Below, piece by piece: positions 1 through 6,420 of a DNA stretch of 12,062 nucleotides. Position 1 is the first letter of the stretch; each line of letters begins with the position of its first letter. This DNA is from Pontiellaceae bacterium (GTDB lineage: Bacteria > Verrucomicrobiota > Kiritimatiellia > Kiritimatiellales > Tichowtungiaceae). The stretch is taken from contig JAOZMR010000060.1 of the NCBI GenBank assembly GCA_029934215.1, positions 1-12,062 of the forward strand, given 5' to 3'. The notes beneath the pieces were generated by a model. It saw nothing but the letters and a program-made list of their open reading frames with translations. It was not told the origin of the DNA and ran no database searches. A program made the translations under genes and the position numbers.

Positions 1-25
1 ATCCTGGACATCCTGTTATCCGGTC
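1..25. repeat. Degenerate ATCCTG short repeat at window edge
   Basis: ATCCTG occurs at 1-6 and 10-15, and a variant ATCCGG at 18-23, so three near-identical hexamers follow each other every 8-9 bases. The array is cut by the window edge, so its real length is unknown. It lies in non-coding sequence downstream of the minus-strand epimerase gene. I infer a member of the degenerate ATCCTGT-type intergenic repeats seen in some environmental bacterial genomes; three units alone do not prove it. Confidence 0.4.
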
Positions 26-102
26 AAGACAACTGCACCTGTGGAGCACCTTCATGCTTGTGGGTAATAGAAAGGCCTAGAGGAGGGCATTTTTGAATGT
101 AG

Positions 103-178
103 ATTGCCGATTTCCGATTGGGAGAAAAAGGTTCCAACCCTTGGAAGTCCAACTCTCCAAAAATCTTCAATCGGCAAT
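103..178. repeat. Three-tier nested inverted repeat (hairpin) downstream of the epimerase gene
   Basis: An outer perfect 10-bp stem, ATTGCCGATT at 103-112 against AATCGGCAAT at 169-178, encloses a middle stem of 7 pairs with one bulge (118-125 against 154-160). That in turn encloses the palindrome TTCCAA-ccc-TTGGAA at 132-146. All three share a centre near base 139-140, so the whole stretch can fold as one long hairpin. It begins 70 bases past the epimerase stop codon. Neither side carries a T run, so it is not a standard intrinsic terminator. It could protect mRNA 3' ends, act with Rho, or be a small non-autonomous repeat element. Confidence 0.6.
132..146. repeat. TTCCAAnnnTTGGAA palindrome, exact copy 1 (intergenic)
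   Basis: Exact match with spacer CCC (GGG on the minus strand). It sits at the tip of the nested hairpin at 103-178. A 16-base string, TTCCAACCCTTGGAAG, is shared with the copy at 1061-1075, but the flanks beyond that differ. Confidence 0.7.
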
Positions 179-247
179 GCCATCCCATTCGTGGTTCGTT
201 TGCAGAATGTTTGACGACAGAGTGGTGGGGCGGGAGTTTTTGTCTCT

Positions 248-1210
248 TTACTGCTCTCTGGAGAATTCTTTGTGCCATGAGACAAACCGGCTAAGCCCTT
301 CTGCCATCGATGTCGTTGGCTGGTAGCTGAGCTTTTTCCGAGCCTTGGAAATGTCAGCATAGGTGATCGGTACGTCGCCCGCCTGCATGGGCTTCATTTC
401 CATTTTCGGTTCAATGCCTAGCGCATCGCCGAGCGTCTGAATGAAGTCCATCAGGTTTTCTGGTTTGTTGTTTCCTAAATTAAAAATCTCGTACGGCTCT
501 AAACCGTCGGCGAAAAGTGATGCTTTTACGCCGGAAACAATGTCGTCGATATAGGTGAAGTCTCGTTCCATTTTTCCGTGATTAAATACGTTGATCGATT
601 CGCCATTCAACATCGCTTTTGTGAATAACCAGTATGCCATGTCTGGGCGACCTTTTGGACCGTAGACCGTGAAGAATCGTAGCCCGACAGTTTGTAGACC
701 GTACAAGTGCGTGTATGTGTGACTCATCAGTTCGTTCGCTTTTTTTGTCGCCGCATATAAACTGACTGGGTGATCAACTGGGTCGTCTTCGCTGAATGGA
801 ATTTTTTTATTCCCGCCATAAACGCTGGAGCTGGAGGCGTAGACCAGGCGGTCAATTTTCGCGTGGCGGCACGCTTCGAGAATGTTCAGGTGCCCTTCCA
901 AGTTCGATTTTTGATAGGCAGCCGGATTCTTTATGGAATACCGAACGCCGGCTTGTGCAGCTAAGTGGCAAACAAGCTGGGGGTCGTGAGTTTTGATGCT
1001 GGAGGTTAGAAATTCGTAATCAACGAGATCACCACGAAGCATCGTGAAGCCATTGCGTTTTTCCAACCCTTGGAAGCGCGATTCTTTTAGGGAAATGTCG
1101 TAGTAGTCGTTGAAGTTATCGAACCCTATCACTTGATGACCGTCATTCAATAACTCATGCGCCACATGCGATCCAATAAAACCTGCGGCTCCTGTAATGA
1201 AAATTGTCAT
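248..1210 (-). CDS. NAD-dependent nucleotide-sugar epimerase, UDP-glucuronate 4-epimerase-like
   Basis: Extended short-chain dehydrogenase of 320 residues, probably interconverting UDP-glucuronate and UDP-galacturonate for surface polysaccharide synthesis in the cytoplasm. The N terminus has the NAD-binding GAAGFIG loop (residues 7-13). The catalytic Tyr-xxx-Lys is LYAATKK (Y152, K156), preceded by the ASSSSVYG strand, and PKGRPDMA followed by the RDFTYIDD segment is typical of the CapI/UDP-glucuronate 4-epimerase branch. Length fits the family. The ATG has AGGA about 9 bases upstream and lies 27 bases after the NusG-paralog stop, so both are probably on one transcript. It is the last gene of the minus-strand chain. 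UDP-glucose 4-epimerase or a related dehydratase is possible, but the motif set favours the uronate enzyme. Confidence 0.85.
   Translation of the reverse strand: MTIFITGAAGFIGSHVAHELLNDGHQVIGFDNFNDYYDISLKESRFQGLEKRNGFTMLRGDLVDYEFLTSSIKTHDPQLVCHLAAQAGVRYSIKNPAAYQKSNLEGHLNILEACRHAKIDRLVYASSSSVYGGNKKIPFSEDDPVDHPVSLYAATKKANELMSHTYTHLYGLQTVGLRFFTVYGPKGRPDMAYWLFTKAMLNGESINVFNHGKMERDFTYIDDIVSGVKASLFADGLEPYEIFNLGNNKPENLMDFIQTLGDALGIEPKMEMKPMQAGDVPITYADISKARKKLSYQPTTSMAEGLSRFVSWHKEFSREQ
336..350. repeat. TTCCAAnnnTTGGAA near copy (11 of 12) inside the epimerase gene
   Basis: Plus strand reads TTCCGAGCCTTGGAA, one mismatch to the palindrome. On the coding strand it spells TTCCAAGGCTCGGAA followed by an A run, read as codons for S-K-A-R-K. 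That is a different reading phase from the copy at 1061-1075 in the same gene. Confidence 0.4.
1061..1075. repeat. TTCCAAnnnTTGGAA palindrome, exact copy 2 (inside the epimerase gene)
   Basis: Exact match with the same spacer as copy 1. On the coding strand it is TTCCAAGGGTTGGAAAAA, read as F-Q-G-L-E-K near residue 46-51 of the epimerase. Confidence 0.65.
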
Positions 1211-1237
1211 TTTTTTATTCCTGTTCTCTGCGGGGCA

Positions 1238-1789
1238 TCACGATACTTTTTCTATCGTGCTCACGGGCATTTCGGCTTCAATCGCCGTGCCCATCATGTC
1301 CATCAAAATTTTTACGCGTTCGCCGCCCGGCATCACTTGGGTGATTACCGCCTGAAGCCCTAGTAGGGCTCCTTCTGTCACAACCGCTTCGTCGCCTACG
1401 CGAACCGCTGGCTCATCCATAATCACAACGGTTTCTGCATCGAACTGTTTTTTCCGAAGAGTTTCAATCAAGATATCAGGAACAATTGCGCACTCGCCCG
1501 CGAATCGAACCATCCCTTGAACGCCAACTGCGCTTGATACCATACGAACGAGTGAGAAAAAATCGAAACGTGCAAAAAGGTACCCAGGAAACAGGGATTC
1601 TTCGAACCAAACTTTTCCGCGTTTCGTGTTGCGGCGGAAGCGTATTCGCGGGGAAAAAACCTCGACTCCTTCGATCCGTTCCAATTGTCCCGCCGCAATA
1701 TGTTCGCGTTTCGGTTGCGAGCGAACGCAGTACCACCCCGTTTGTGGGGTGGAGGAGTCGGGTGGCATGTAGGGAGCTTGATTCAGCAT
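1238..1789 (-). CDS. NusG-family transcription elongation/antitermination factor (RfaH-like paralog)
   Basis: 183 residues: an N-terminal NusG (NGN) domain from GWYCVRSQPKREHIA (about 18-32) through the conserved LFPGYLF block (66-72) to about residue 98, then a C-terminal KOW domain (about 129-165, RVGDEAVVTEGALLG). NusG proteins bind the RNA polymerase clamp and suppress pausing. The housekeeping nusG normally sits by secE and rplK, so a copy beside a sugar-nucleotide gene is better read as a specialised paralog (RfaH, UpxY and LoaP types) acting on polysaccharide operons; this is inference. The ATG overlaps the hisD stop (ATGCTGA), suggesting translational coupling. A later ATG at 1768 (Met8) has no better ribosome binding site. 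The N terminus of about 17 residues before the domain is Pro/Ser-rich and probably disordered. Confidence 0.85.
   Translation of the reverse strand: MLNQAPYMPPDSSTPQTGWYCVRSQPKREHIAAGQLERIEGVEVFSPRIRFRRNTKRGKVWFEESLFPGYLFARFDFFSLVRMVSSAVGVQGMVRFAGECAIVPDILIETLRKKQFDAETVVIMDEPAVRVGDEAVVTEGALLGLQAVITQVMPGGERVKILMDMMGTAIEAEMPVSTIEKVS
1239..1259 (-). promoter_or_regulatory. Small hairpin spanning the NusG-paralog stop codon
   Basis: CACGATA (1239-1245) and TATCGTG (1253-1259) form a perfect 7-bp stem around a 7-base loop. It covers the last sense codons of the NusG paralog and reaches into its TGA, just ahead of the epimerase gene. No T run follows, so it is not an intrinsic terminator. A pause or recruitment site is conceivable, but chance is also possible. 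Confidence 0.35.
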
Positions 1790-3102
1790 TTGTGTTCACG
1801 TTCCAGGCGGATGGTTGCGGAGCGGGCATGAGCGTCGAGGGTTTCGACGCGACTAAAGGCTTCGACAATTGGGGCGGTTTCTTCGAGATCGCCTTTTTTG
1901 AAGTGAATCAGGCTGATGCGACGGCGGAAGTCTTCGACTGTGAGTCCCGAGAAGAATGCCGCTGTTCCTCCGGTTGGGAGAACGTGGCTTGGACCTGCGG
2001 CAAAATCGCCGACAGCTTCTGGCGCCCAAGGTCCGATGAAGATGGCGCCTGCTGAGTTGATTTTTTCCGCTACGTTTTCTGCTCGGTTTGTGATCACCTC
2101 CATATGTTCGGGTGCAAAGCGGTTGCAAAGGTCGATGCCTGTTCCAATGTCTGGAACTACGACCAAAATGCATCCGTTTGCTAATACCTTTGCAATTGGG
2201 TCTTTTCGAGTCAGTTTTTTTGCCTGCTTGTCGAGTTCGATACGTACGGCTTGTGCTAGTTTTTGCGAGGGTGTCACGAGTAATGCTTTTTCGGACCCGG
2301 TTCCGTGTTCTGCTTGCGAAAGCAGGTCGGCGGCGACGTGAGCTGGATCTGCGGATTCATCTGCCAGAACCGCGATTTCGCTAGGTCCAGCAACCATATC
2401 GAGGGCAACTTCGCCATAGACTAACCGTTTTGCTGCGGTTACGTAGGGTCCGCCTGGACCCACGATTTTTTGAACGCCTGCGATTTGTTTTGTTCCGTAA
2501 GCCATTGCGCCGATGGCCTGAATGCCGCCGATTTTATAAATCTCGGTTGCGCCCGCTAGGTCGAGTGAGTATAGAATGTATGGGTTCACGTTTCCGTCGG
2601 AGTCGGCAGGCGTACAGGCGATTCGTTCTGGAACTCCTGCAACGTCGGCGAGTGTAAGCGTCATTAGCGCGGTGGAAGCGAGCGGAGCGGCTCCGGCTGG
2701 AATGTACGCGCCGATGCGATCGAGCGGTACAAATTTTTCGCCGAGCCATCCGCCCCGCGGCGCAGGGATCCGCCAGTCTTCACGGAGTCCAGCAACGGCA
2801 AATTGTGCGATGCGTGTGCGTGCTTCTTTCGCCGCTTCTTGAAATTTTGCGTCGACTTGCTTCTTTGCTTCGTCGATTTCTGCGTTTGAAACGCGGAAGT
2901 TGATCAGCGTATCTGGTGCACGATCGAATTTCTTGGCATAGTCCAAGACTGCGGCATCTCCGCGCGTCTTAATGTCATCCAAGACCACTCGCGCGACCTC
3001 GTCTGCTCCTTTTTCGACCGAGGGTCTACGAAGAAAATCCTCAATTTGCTCGGGACGTTTTGTGGCACTGTATTCAAAAATAGGGGCGTCTGTCTTTTTC
3101 AT
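1783..3102 (-). CDS. hisD: Histidinol dehydrogenase
   Basis: Catalyses the last two steps of histidine synthesis, L-histidinol to L-histidine with two NAD+, in the cytoplasm. The 439-residue product has the family landmarks at expected places: Zn ligands Q263 and H266 in LSQAEHG, D366 in GDFAAGPSHVLPTGG and H425 near the C terminus, and catalytic E332-H333 in APEHMEV, equivalent to E. coli Q259, H262, D360, H419, E326 and H327. A GTG 18 bases upstream (3120) would add six residues, but the ATG at 3102 directly follows GAGGAG and is preferred. No other his genes are present. It lies 22 bases after fabD and overlaps the NusG-paralog start by 7 bases. Related HisD-family enzymes act on other substrates (for example sulfopropanediol dehydrogenase); the complete active site favours true HisD. 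Confidence 0.92.
   Translation of the reverse strand: MKKTDAPIFEYSATKRPEQIEDFLRRPSVEKGADEVARVVLDDIKTRGDAAVLDYAKKFDRAPDTLINFRVSNAEIDEAKKQVDAKFQEAAKEARTRIAQFAVAGLREDWRIPAPRGGWLGEKFVPLDRIGAYIPAGAAPLASTALMTLTLADVAGVPERIACTPADSDGNVNPYILYSLDLAGATEIYKIGGIQAIGAMAYGTKQIAGVQKIVGPGGPYVTAAKRLVYGEVALDMVAGPSEIAVLADESADPAHVAADLLSQAEHGTGSEKALLVTPSQKLAQAVRIELDKQAKKLTRKDPIAKVLANGCILVVVPDIGTGIDLCNRFAPEHMEVITNRAENVAEKINSAGAIFIGPWAPEAVGDFAAGPSHVLPTGGTAAFFSGLTVEDFRRRISLIHFKKGDLEETAPIVEAFSRVETLDAHARSATIRLEREHKC
2142..2156. repeat. TTCCAAnnnTTGGAA near copy (11 of 12) inside hisD
   Basis: Plus strand TTCCAATGTCTGGAA has one mismatch to the palindrome. It lies within the hisD segment encoding V-P-D-I-G-T. Confidence 0.35.
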
Positions 3103-3106
3103 ACAA

Positions 3107-3112
3107 CTCCTC
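3107..3112 (-). promoter_or_regulatory. Ribosome binding site of hisD (decides the start)
   Basis: On the minus strand GAGGAG (extended GAGGAGT) ends four bases before the ATG at 3102. This strong Shine-Dalgarno match makes that ATG, rather than the in-frame GTG at 3120, the likely start. The GTG lies upstream of this site and has no comparable signal. Confidence 0.7.
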
Positions 3113-3124
3113 GGTTTCACCCCA

Positions 3125-4012
3125 CTAAACCAAGTCAGCGCTGGAAACGGATACGCTGCGGTCGATACGTTTCATGAGACCCGCGAGCACCTTTCCGGGA
3201 CCGCACTCGATTCCTTCTGTGACACCCTGTGCCACGAGGTACTGCATGCAATCGACCCAGCGAACCGATCCGGTAATCTGGGCGACCATGTTTGCACGAA
3301 TGGCGTTTGTATCGATGTGTGGTGCGCCGGTGACGTTTGAGAGGACGGGAATCGAAGGTTCTTTCAGTTCGATGTCTGCGAGCAATAGGGCCATCTGGTC
3401 TGCGGCGGGTTGCATGAGGGGCGAGTGAAATGCTCCGGCGACGGGTAGCGGAAGCGCGCGTTTTGCTCCGGCATCTTTGCAGGCTTTTGCTGCTTTTTCG
3501 ATTGCGTCGGTTGTTCCAGACAAAACGGTTTGTCCGGGCGAATTGATATTTGCGAGCGTAACACCGAGTTCTGCGGCAATGGCTTCCAGCGGTTCTCCGT
3601 CCAGCCCAATCACAGCAAGCATTCCGCCAGGGTTGGCATCGCAAGCGGCTTGAATGTATTCGCCGCGTGCTTTGAGCGCACGAAGCGTATCTTCAAAGGA
3701 AATGACGCCTGCTGCGTAGAGTGCGCCCCATTCGCCGAGGCTATGACCCGCGGCAAAATCGAAATCTGCCGATTCGTTACGTTTCAGCGCTGTAAAAGCT
3801 GCTGCACTAACGGTGAAGATCGCGGGTTGTGTATGGTGCGATTTTTTTAGCTCGTCTTCAGGACCCTCGAAGCAGATGGATGCGATATCGTAGCCGAGCA
3901 CATCGTTGGCCCGTTCGAAGAGGGTTTTGCATTCAGGAGTGGCATCATAAAAATCGCGACCCATGCCGACGAATTGAGATCCCTGCCCGGGAAAAAGGAT
4001 TGTTCTTTTCAT
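3125..4012 (-). CDS. fabD: Malonyl-CoA:ACP transacylase
   Basis: Transfers malonyl from CoA to acyl carrier protein, supplying the extender unit of fatty acid synthesis. The product begins MKRTILFPGQGSQ, the standard N terminus of the family. The nucleophile Ser91 lies in GHSLGE and the partner His196 in GAFHSPLM, equivalent to E. coli Ser92 and His201. Length of 295 residues is near the usual 300-310. An ATG 15 bases further upstream (4027) adds MERSE but has no ribosome binding site, whereas GGAACGAAG precedes the ATG at 4012; the choice is probable, not certain. It follows fabH by about 43 bases and precedes hisD by 22, in the same transcription unit. Confidence 0.93.
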   Translation of the reverse strand: MKRTILFPGQGSQFVGMGRDFYDATPECKTLFERANDVLGYDIASICFEGPEDELKKSHHTQPAIFTVSAAAFTALKRNESADFDFAAGHSLGEWGALYAAGVISFEDTLRALKARGEYIQAACDANPGGMLAVIGLDGEPLEAIAAELGVTLANINSPGQTVLSGTTDAIEKAAKACKDAGAKRALPLPVAGAFHSPLMQPAADQMALLLADIELKEPSIPVLSNVTGAPHIDTNAIRANMVAQITGSVRWVDCMQYLVAQGVTEGIECGPGKVLAGLMKRIDRSVSVSSADLV

Positions 4013-4055
4013 TTCACTTCGTTCCATTTTTGTTCAAAATTAGATAATCATTCGG

Positions 4056-5069
4056 CTACGCCGTGCCTTTCGTCCATTCAACCACAGTTGCACCCCAAGT
4101 GAAACCACCGCCGAACGCGACGAGAAGTATTAGGTCGCCCTGTTTTACGTCGCCAGATTTCACGACCTCGTCGACGGCAATCATGAGCGCTGCGGCAGAG
4201 GTGTTCGCGTATTTCTCGACATTCATGAACATGCGGTCCATCACGTCGAGACGCATGCCGATCGCTTCAATGATTCGAGCGTTCGCCTGATGCGCAACAA
4301 AGCACTTGATTTCGTCGGACGTCAGGCTGTTGAGTTCCAGCGCATCCTGCACAGATTGGGTCATCTGTTTTACGGCGTGTTTATAGACATCGCGTCCACC
4401 CATTGTGAGATATTGTTCTTTTCGATTTAGCATCTCATGAGTCATGGGATTGCGCGAGCCCCCACCGGGCGTTTGCAGTAAGTGCGCCATCGAGCCATCG
4501 GAACCAAAGGTTCCTTTCATGATTCCATGCTCGGCACCAGTCGCTTGCAAAACCACCGAGCCTGCTCCGTCACCAAAAAGAACGCAGGTGCCTCGGTCTT
4601 CCCAGTTTAGAAAGGTGCTCATCTTTTCGGCGCCGATCACCAGCGCTGTTTTCACGACTCCACAGGCAATCTGGTTTTTTGCGGTTTCAATGGCGAAAAG
4701 CGATCCAGAACACGCAGCACCAAGATCGTAGCAATAGGCATTTTTTGCACCGATTTTCTCCTGAACAAAGCAAGCCGTGCTTGGGAAAAACATATCGGGG
4801 GAAAGCGTGGCGACAATAAGAAGGTCCACTTCGTCGGCAGAAACCCCAGCATCCCGCAATGCGGCTTTCGCGGCTTCGGCTGCGAGATCTGATGTGGCTT
4901 GATCCTCACGAGCAATCCGTCGCTCGCGCATGCCCGTGCGGGAAAAGATCCACTCGTCATTCGTATCGACCACCTTGGCCAGATCGTCGTTTGTAACGAC
5001 TTTCTCAGGCAGATATGCGCCGGTTCCGATTACGGAGACGGTATGAAGGCTGTTTTGGGAATTACTCAC
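4056..5069 (-). CDS. fabH: Beta-ketoacyl-ACP synthase III
   Basis: Condenses acetyl-CoA (or a short acyl-CoA) with malonyl-ACP, starting fatty acid synthesis. The catalytic triad is visible: Cys120 in DLGAACSG, His260 in VAHQANAR and Asn289 in YANTSAAA, matching E. coli Cys112, His244 and Asn274. The chosen start is GTG at 5069, giving 337 residues, with VIGTGAYLP close to the N terminus as in other FabH proteins. It overlaps the plsX stop by 8 bases (GTGAGTAA), which implies translational coupling. An in-frame TTG at 5108 would add 13 residues lying over plsX without family similarity or a ribosome binding site. Downstream comes fabD. Confidence 0.94.
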   Translation of the reverse strand: MSNSQNSLHTVSVIGTGAYLPEKVVTNDDLAKVVDTNDEWIFSRTGMRERRIAREDQATSDLAAEAAKAALRDAGVSADEVDLLIVATLSPDMFFPSTACFVQEKIGAKNAYCYDLGAACSGSLFAIETAKNQIACGVVKTALVIGAEKMSTFLNWEDRGTCVLFGDGAGSVVLQATGAEHGIMKGTFGSDGSMAHLLQTPGGGSRNPMTHEMLNRKEQYLTMGGRDVYKHAVKQMTQSVQDALELNSLTSDEIKCFVAHQANARIIEAIGMRLDVMDRMFMNVEKYANTSAAALMIAVDEVVKSGDVKQGDLILLVAFGGGFTWGATVVEWTKGTA

Positions 5070-6084
5070 TTTTTTCGGATCCAAAAATTTCGTTGATTTC
5101 TTCTTCAATCAAATGATTCAGACCCTGCTCAACCGCAGTGCTTGCAACCTGAATGGCATTATAGACTGCATGAGAGGATGAGGAGCCGTGTCCGATAATA
5201 CAAACCCCTTTAACACCCAGCAACGGTGCACCGCCGTAGGCTTCGGGGTCGACCTTGTCCTTAATTTCCTGAAAAGCACCAGATGCCTTCAAAACGCCAG
5301 CGGCGATTTTGCGAACCCAGCTCGCAGAAAAGGATTGCTTAAACCACTGTCCCATCGCTTTGGAGACGCTTTCGCTGGTCTTCAAAACAATGTTTCCAAT
5401 GAATCCATCACAAACGGCGACATCCACACGACCCTCAAAGAGGTCTCGACTTTCGACATTACCGATGAAATTGAGGTGCGATTTTTCCAATAGTTGGAAC
5501 GCCTCCTTGGTGAACTTACTCCCCTTGGCATCTTCGCCGCCAATGCTTAACAGACCCACCGTCGGCTTCTCAATGTCCAAAATCTTCTTGGCATAGATGT
5601 CCCCCATCGCGGCGAACTCCACGAGCATGGACGCCGTACTATCGGTGGTTGCTCCAGCATCCAACAAGAGGAATGGGCGATCCACCGACGGCATAACGGT
5701 CGCGATTGCCGGACGATGCACGCTATCCAGCGTCCGAAGACGCAAGGTGCTTGCGGCAACTGCGGCACCGGTGCTTCCGGCGGAAAAGATTGCATCCGCT
5801 TCTCCCTCTTTCACGAGGTTGACAGCCTGCATAATCGACGAATCCTTTTTGCGACGAAGAGACAGCGCGGGGGACTCGTCCATTTCGATCACCTGTGAAG
5901 CATGACGAACCTCAATACATTCCGGCGTATCACCATGCTTGGAAAGCTCCGCCAGAACAGCGGTTTCGTCGCCAATCAAGTAGAGTTTTTCAATTCCGTG
6001 CAGACTGCGGGCCGCCTTTACGGCGCCCTTAACAATCTCCAGCGGTGCGTGATCGCCGCCCATAGCGTCAATTGCGATACGCAT
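5062..6084 (-). CDS. plsX: Phosphate acyltransferase PlsX
   Basis: Converts acyl-ACP to acyl-phosphate, the donor for PlsY in glycerophospholipid synthesis; a peripheral membrane-associated enzyme. The product of 340 residues starts with the signature MRIAIDAMGGDHAP and continues with the conserved SAGSTGA and GFIGNIVLKTSE segments; length is typical. The start lies 4 bases after the rpmF stop with only a weak GGAC upstream, so translation probably depends on coupling to rpmF. Its end overlaps the GTG start of fabH. The rpmF-plsX-fabH order is one of the most conserved lipid gene arrangements in bacteria. Confidence 0.95.
   Translation of the reverse strand: MRIAIDAMGGDHAPLEIVKGAVKAARSLHGIEKLYLIGDETAVLAELSKHGDTPECIEVRHASQVIEMDESPALSLRRKKDSSIMQAVNLVKEGEADAIFSAGSTGAAVAASTLRLRTLDSVHRPAIATVMPSVDRPFLLLDAGATTDSTASMLVEFAAMGDIYAKKILDIEKPTVGLLSIGGEDAKGSKFTKEAFQLLEKSHLNFIGNVESRDLFEGRVDVAVCDGFIGNIVLKTSESVSKAMGQWFKQSFSASWVRKIAAGVLKASGAFQEIKDKVDPEAYGGAPLLGVKGVCIIGHGSSSSHAVYNAIQVASTAVEQGLNHLIEEEINEIFGSEKSE
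5485..5499. repeat. TTCCAAnnnTTGGAA palindrome, exact copy 3 (inside plsX)
   Basis: Exact match with spacer TAG on the plus strand. The coding strand reads TTCCAACTATTGGAAAAA, codons for F-Q-L-L-E-K. As in the epimerase copy, an A run follows the palindrome on the coding strand. Confidence 0.65.
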
Positions 6085-6088
6085 GACG

Positions 6089-6274
6089 CTAATCGTCCGA
6101 TAAAGTAATCACCTGACGACCTTTGTACTTACCCGTTGTTGGGCAAACACGATGCGGCAACGTTGGATCACCGCTCTCGCTATCTATACCCGCACGAACG
6201 ATCTTTCGTTTCATGTTTTGCGCCTTGCGGCTCGCCGTTTTACTTTTCGATGTCTTTCTCTTTGGGACAGCCAT
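6089..6274 (-). CDS. rpmF: Ribosomal protein L32 (bL32), without a complete zinc ribbon
   Basis: Basic 61-residue protein of the large ribosomal subunit. It starts MAVPKRKTSKSKTASRKA, the standard bL32 N terminus, and ends with the LPHRVCPTTGKYKGRQVI block. The four-cysteine zinc ribbon of C+ L32 proteins is not intact: only Cys44 remains, the second CxxC reads CPTT and the first pair is absent, so this is a C- type or decayed form. A strong AGGAG lies upstream of the ATG. It lies 146 bases after yceD and 4 bases before plsX. Neighbours confirm the identity. Confidence 0.95.
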   Translation of the reverse strand: MAVPKRKTSKSKTASRKAQNMKRKIVRAGIDSESGDPTLPHRVCPTTGKYKGRQVITLSDD

Positions 6275-6318
6275 TTTTCTTCTCCTATGCCGCTTATGCG
6301 GTCGTTATTCGTTCGTGG

Positions 6319-6348
6319 ATATGGGTCAAAAAACCTCAACACCCACAT
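6319..6348 (-). promoter_or_regulatory. Candidate hairpin in the rpmF leader
   Basis: On the minus strand ATGTGGGT and ACCCATAT can pair over 8 bases with one G-U wobble, around a 14-base loop that contains a T run. It lies in the 146-base yceD-rpmF gap, about 45 bases before rpmF. It could be a leader structure, for example a ribosomal-protein control element. No known family was recognised. Confidence 0.25.
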
Positions 6349-6375
6349 AAAACGTTCCAATTAAATTTTCCTTCT

Positions 6376-6413
6376 CAAAAACAGAGCAGGGATGTTACGC
6401 ACATTTAGCCCTG
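6376..6413 (-). terminator. Possible intrinsic terminator or attenuator after yceD
   Basis: Eight bases past the yceD stop, the minus strand has CAGGG...CCCTG (5 bp) stacked on ATGT/ACAT (4 bp) with a CTAA bulge and a 5-base loop. CTCTG and then five Ts follow. The stem is modest, so partial termination is more likely than a full stop. It would separate coaD-yceD from the rpmF-plsX-fab part. Confidence 0.35.
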
Positions 6414-6420
6414 ATTTCCA

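Noticed and set aside
93..326. Plus-strand open frame of 77 codons over the left intergenic region and the end of the epimerase gene
   Set aside because: It overlaps the nested hairpin and the real minus-strand gene, has no ribosome binding site and no family-like sequence.
1486..2055. Long plus-strand open frame (189 codons) opposite hisD and the NusG paralog
   Set aside because: It is antisense to two well-supported genes and its product looks like composition-driven translation, rich in Arg, Ser and Cys without domain motifs.
5070..5108. TTG start extending FabH by 13 residues over plsX
   Set aside because: There is no ribosome binding site, and the extension adds a lysine-rich segment not found in FabH; the GTG overlapping the plsX stop fits better.
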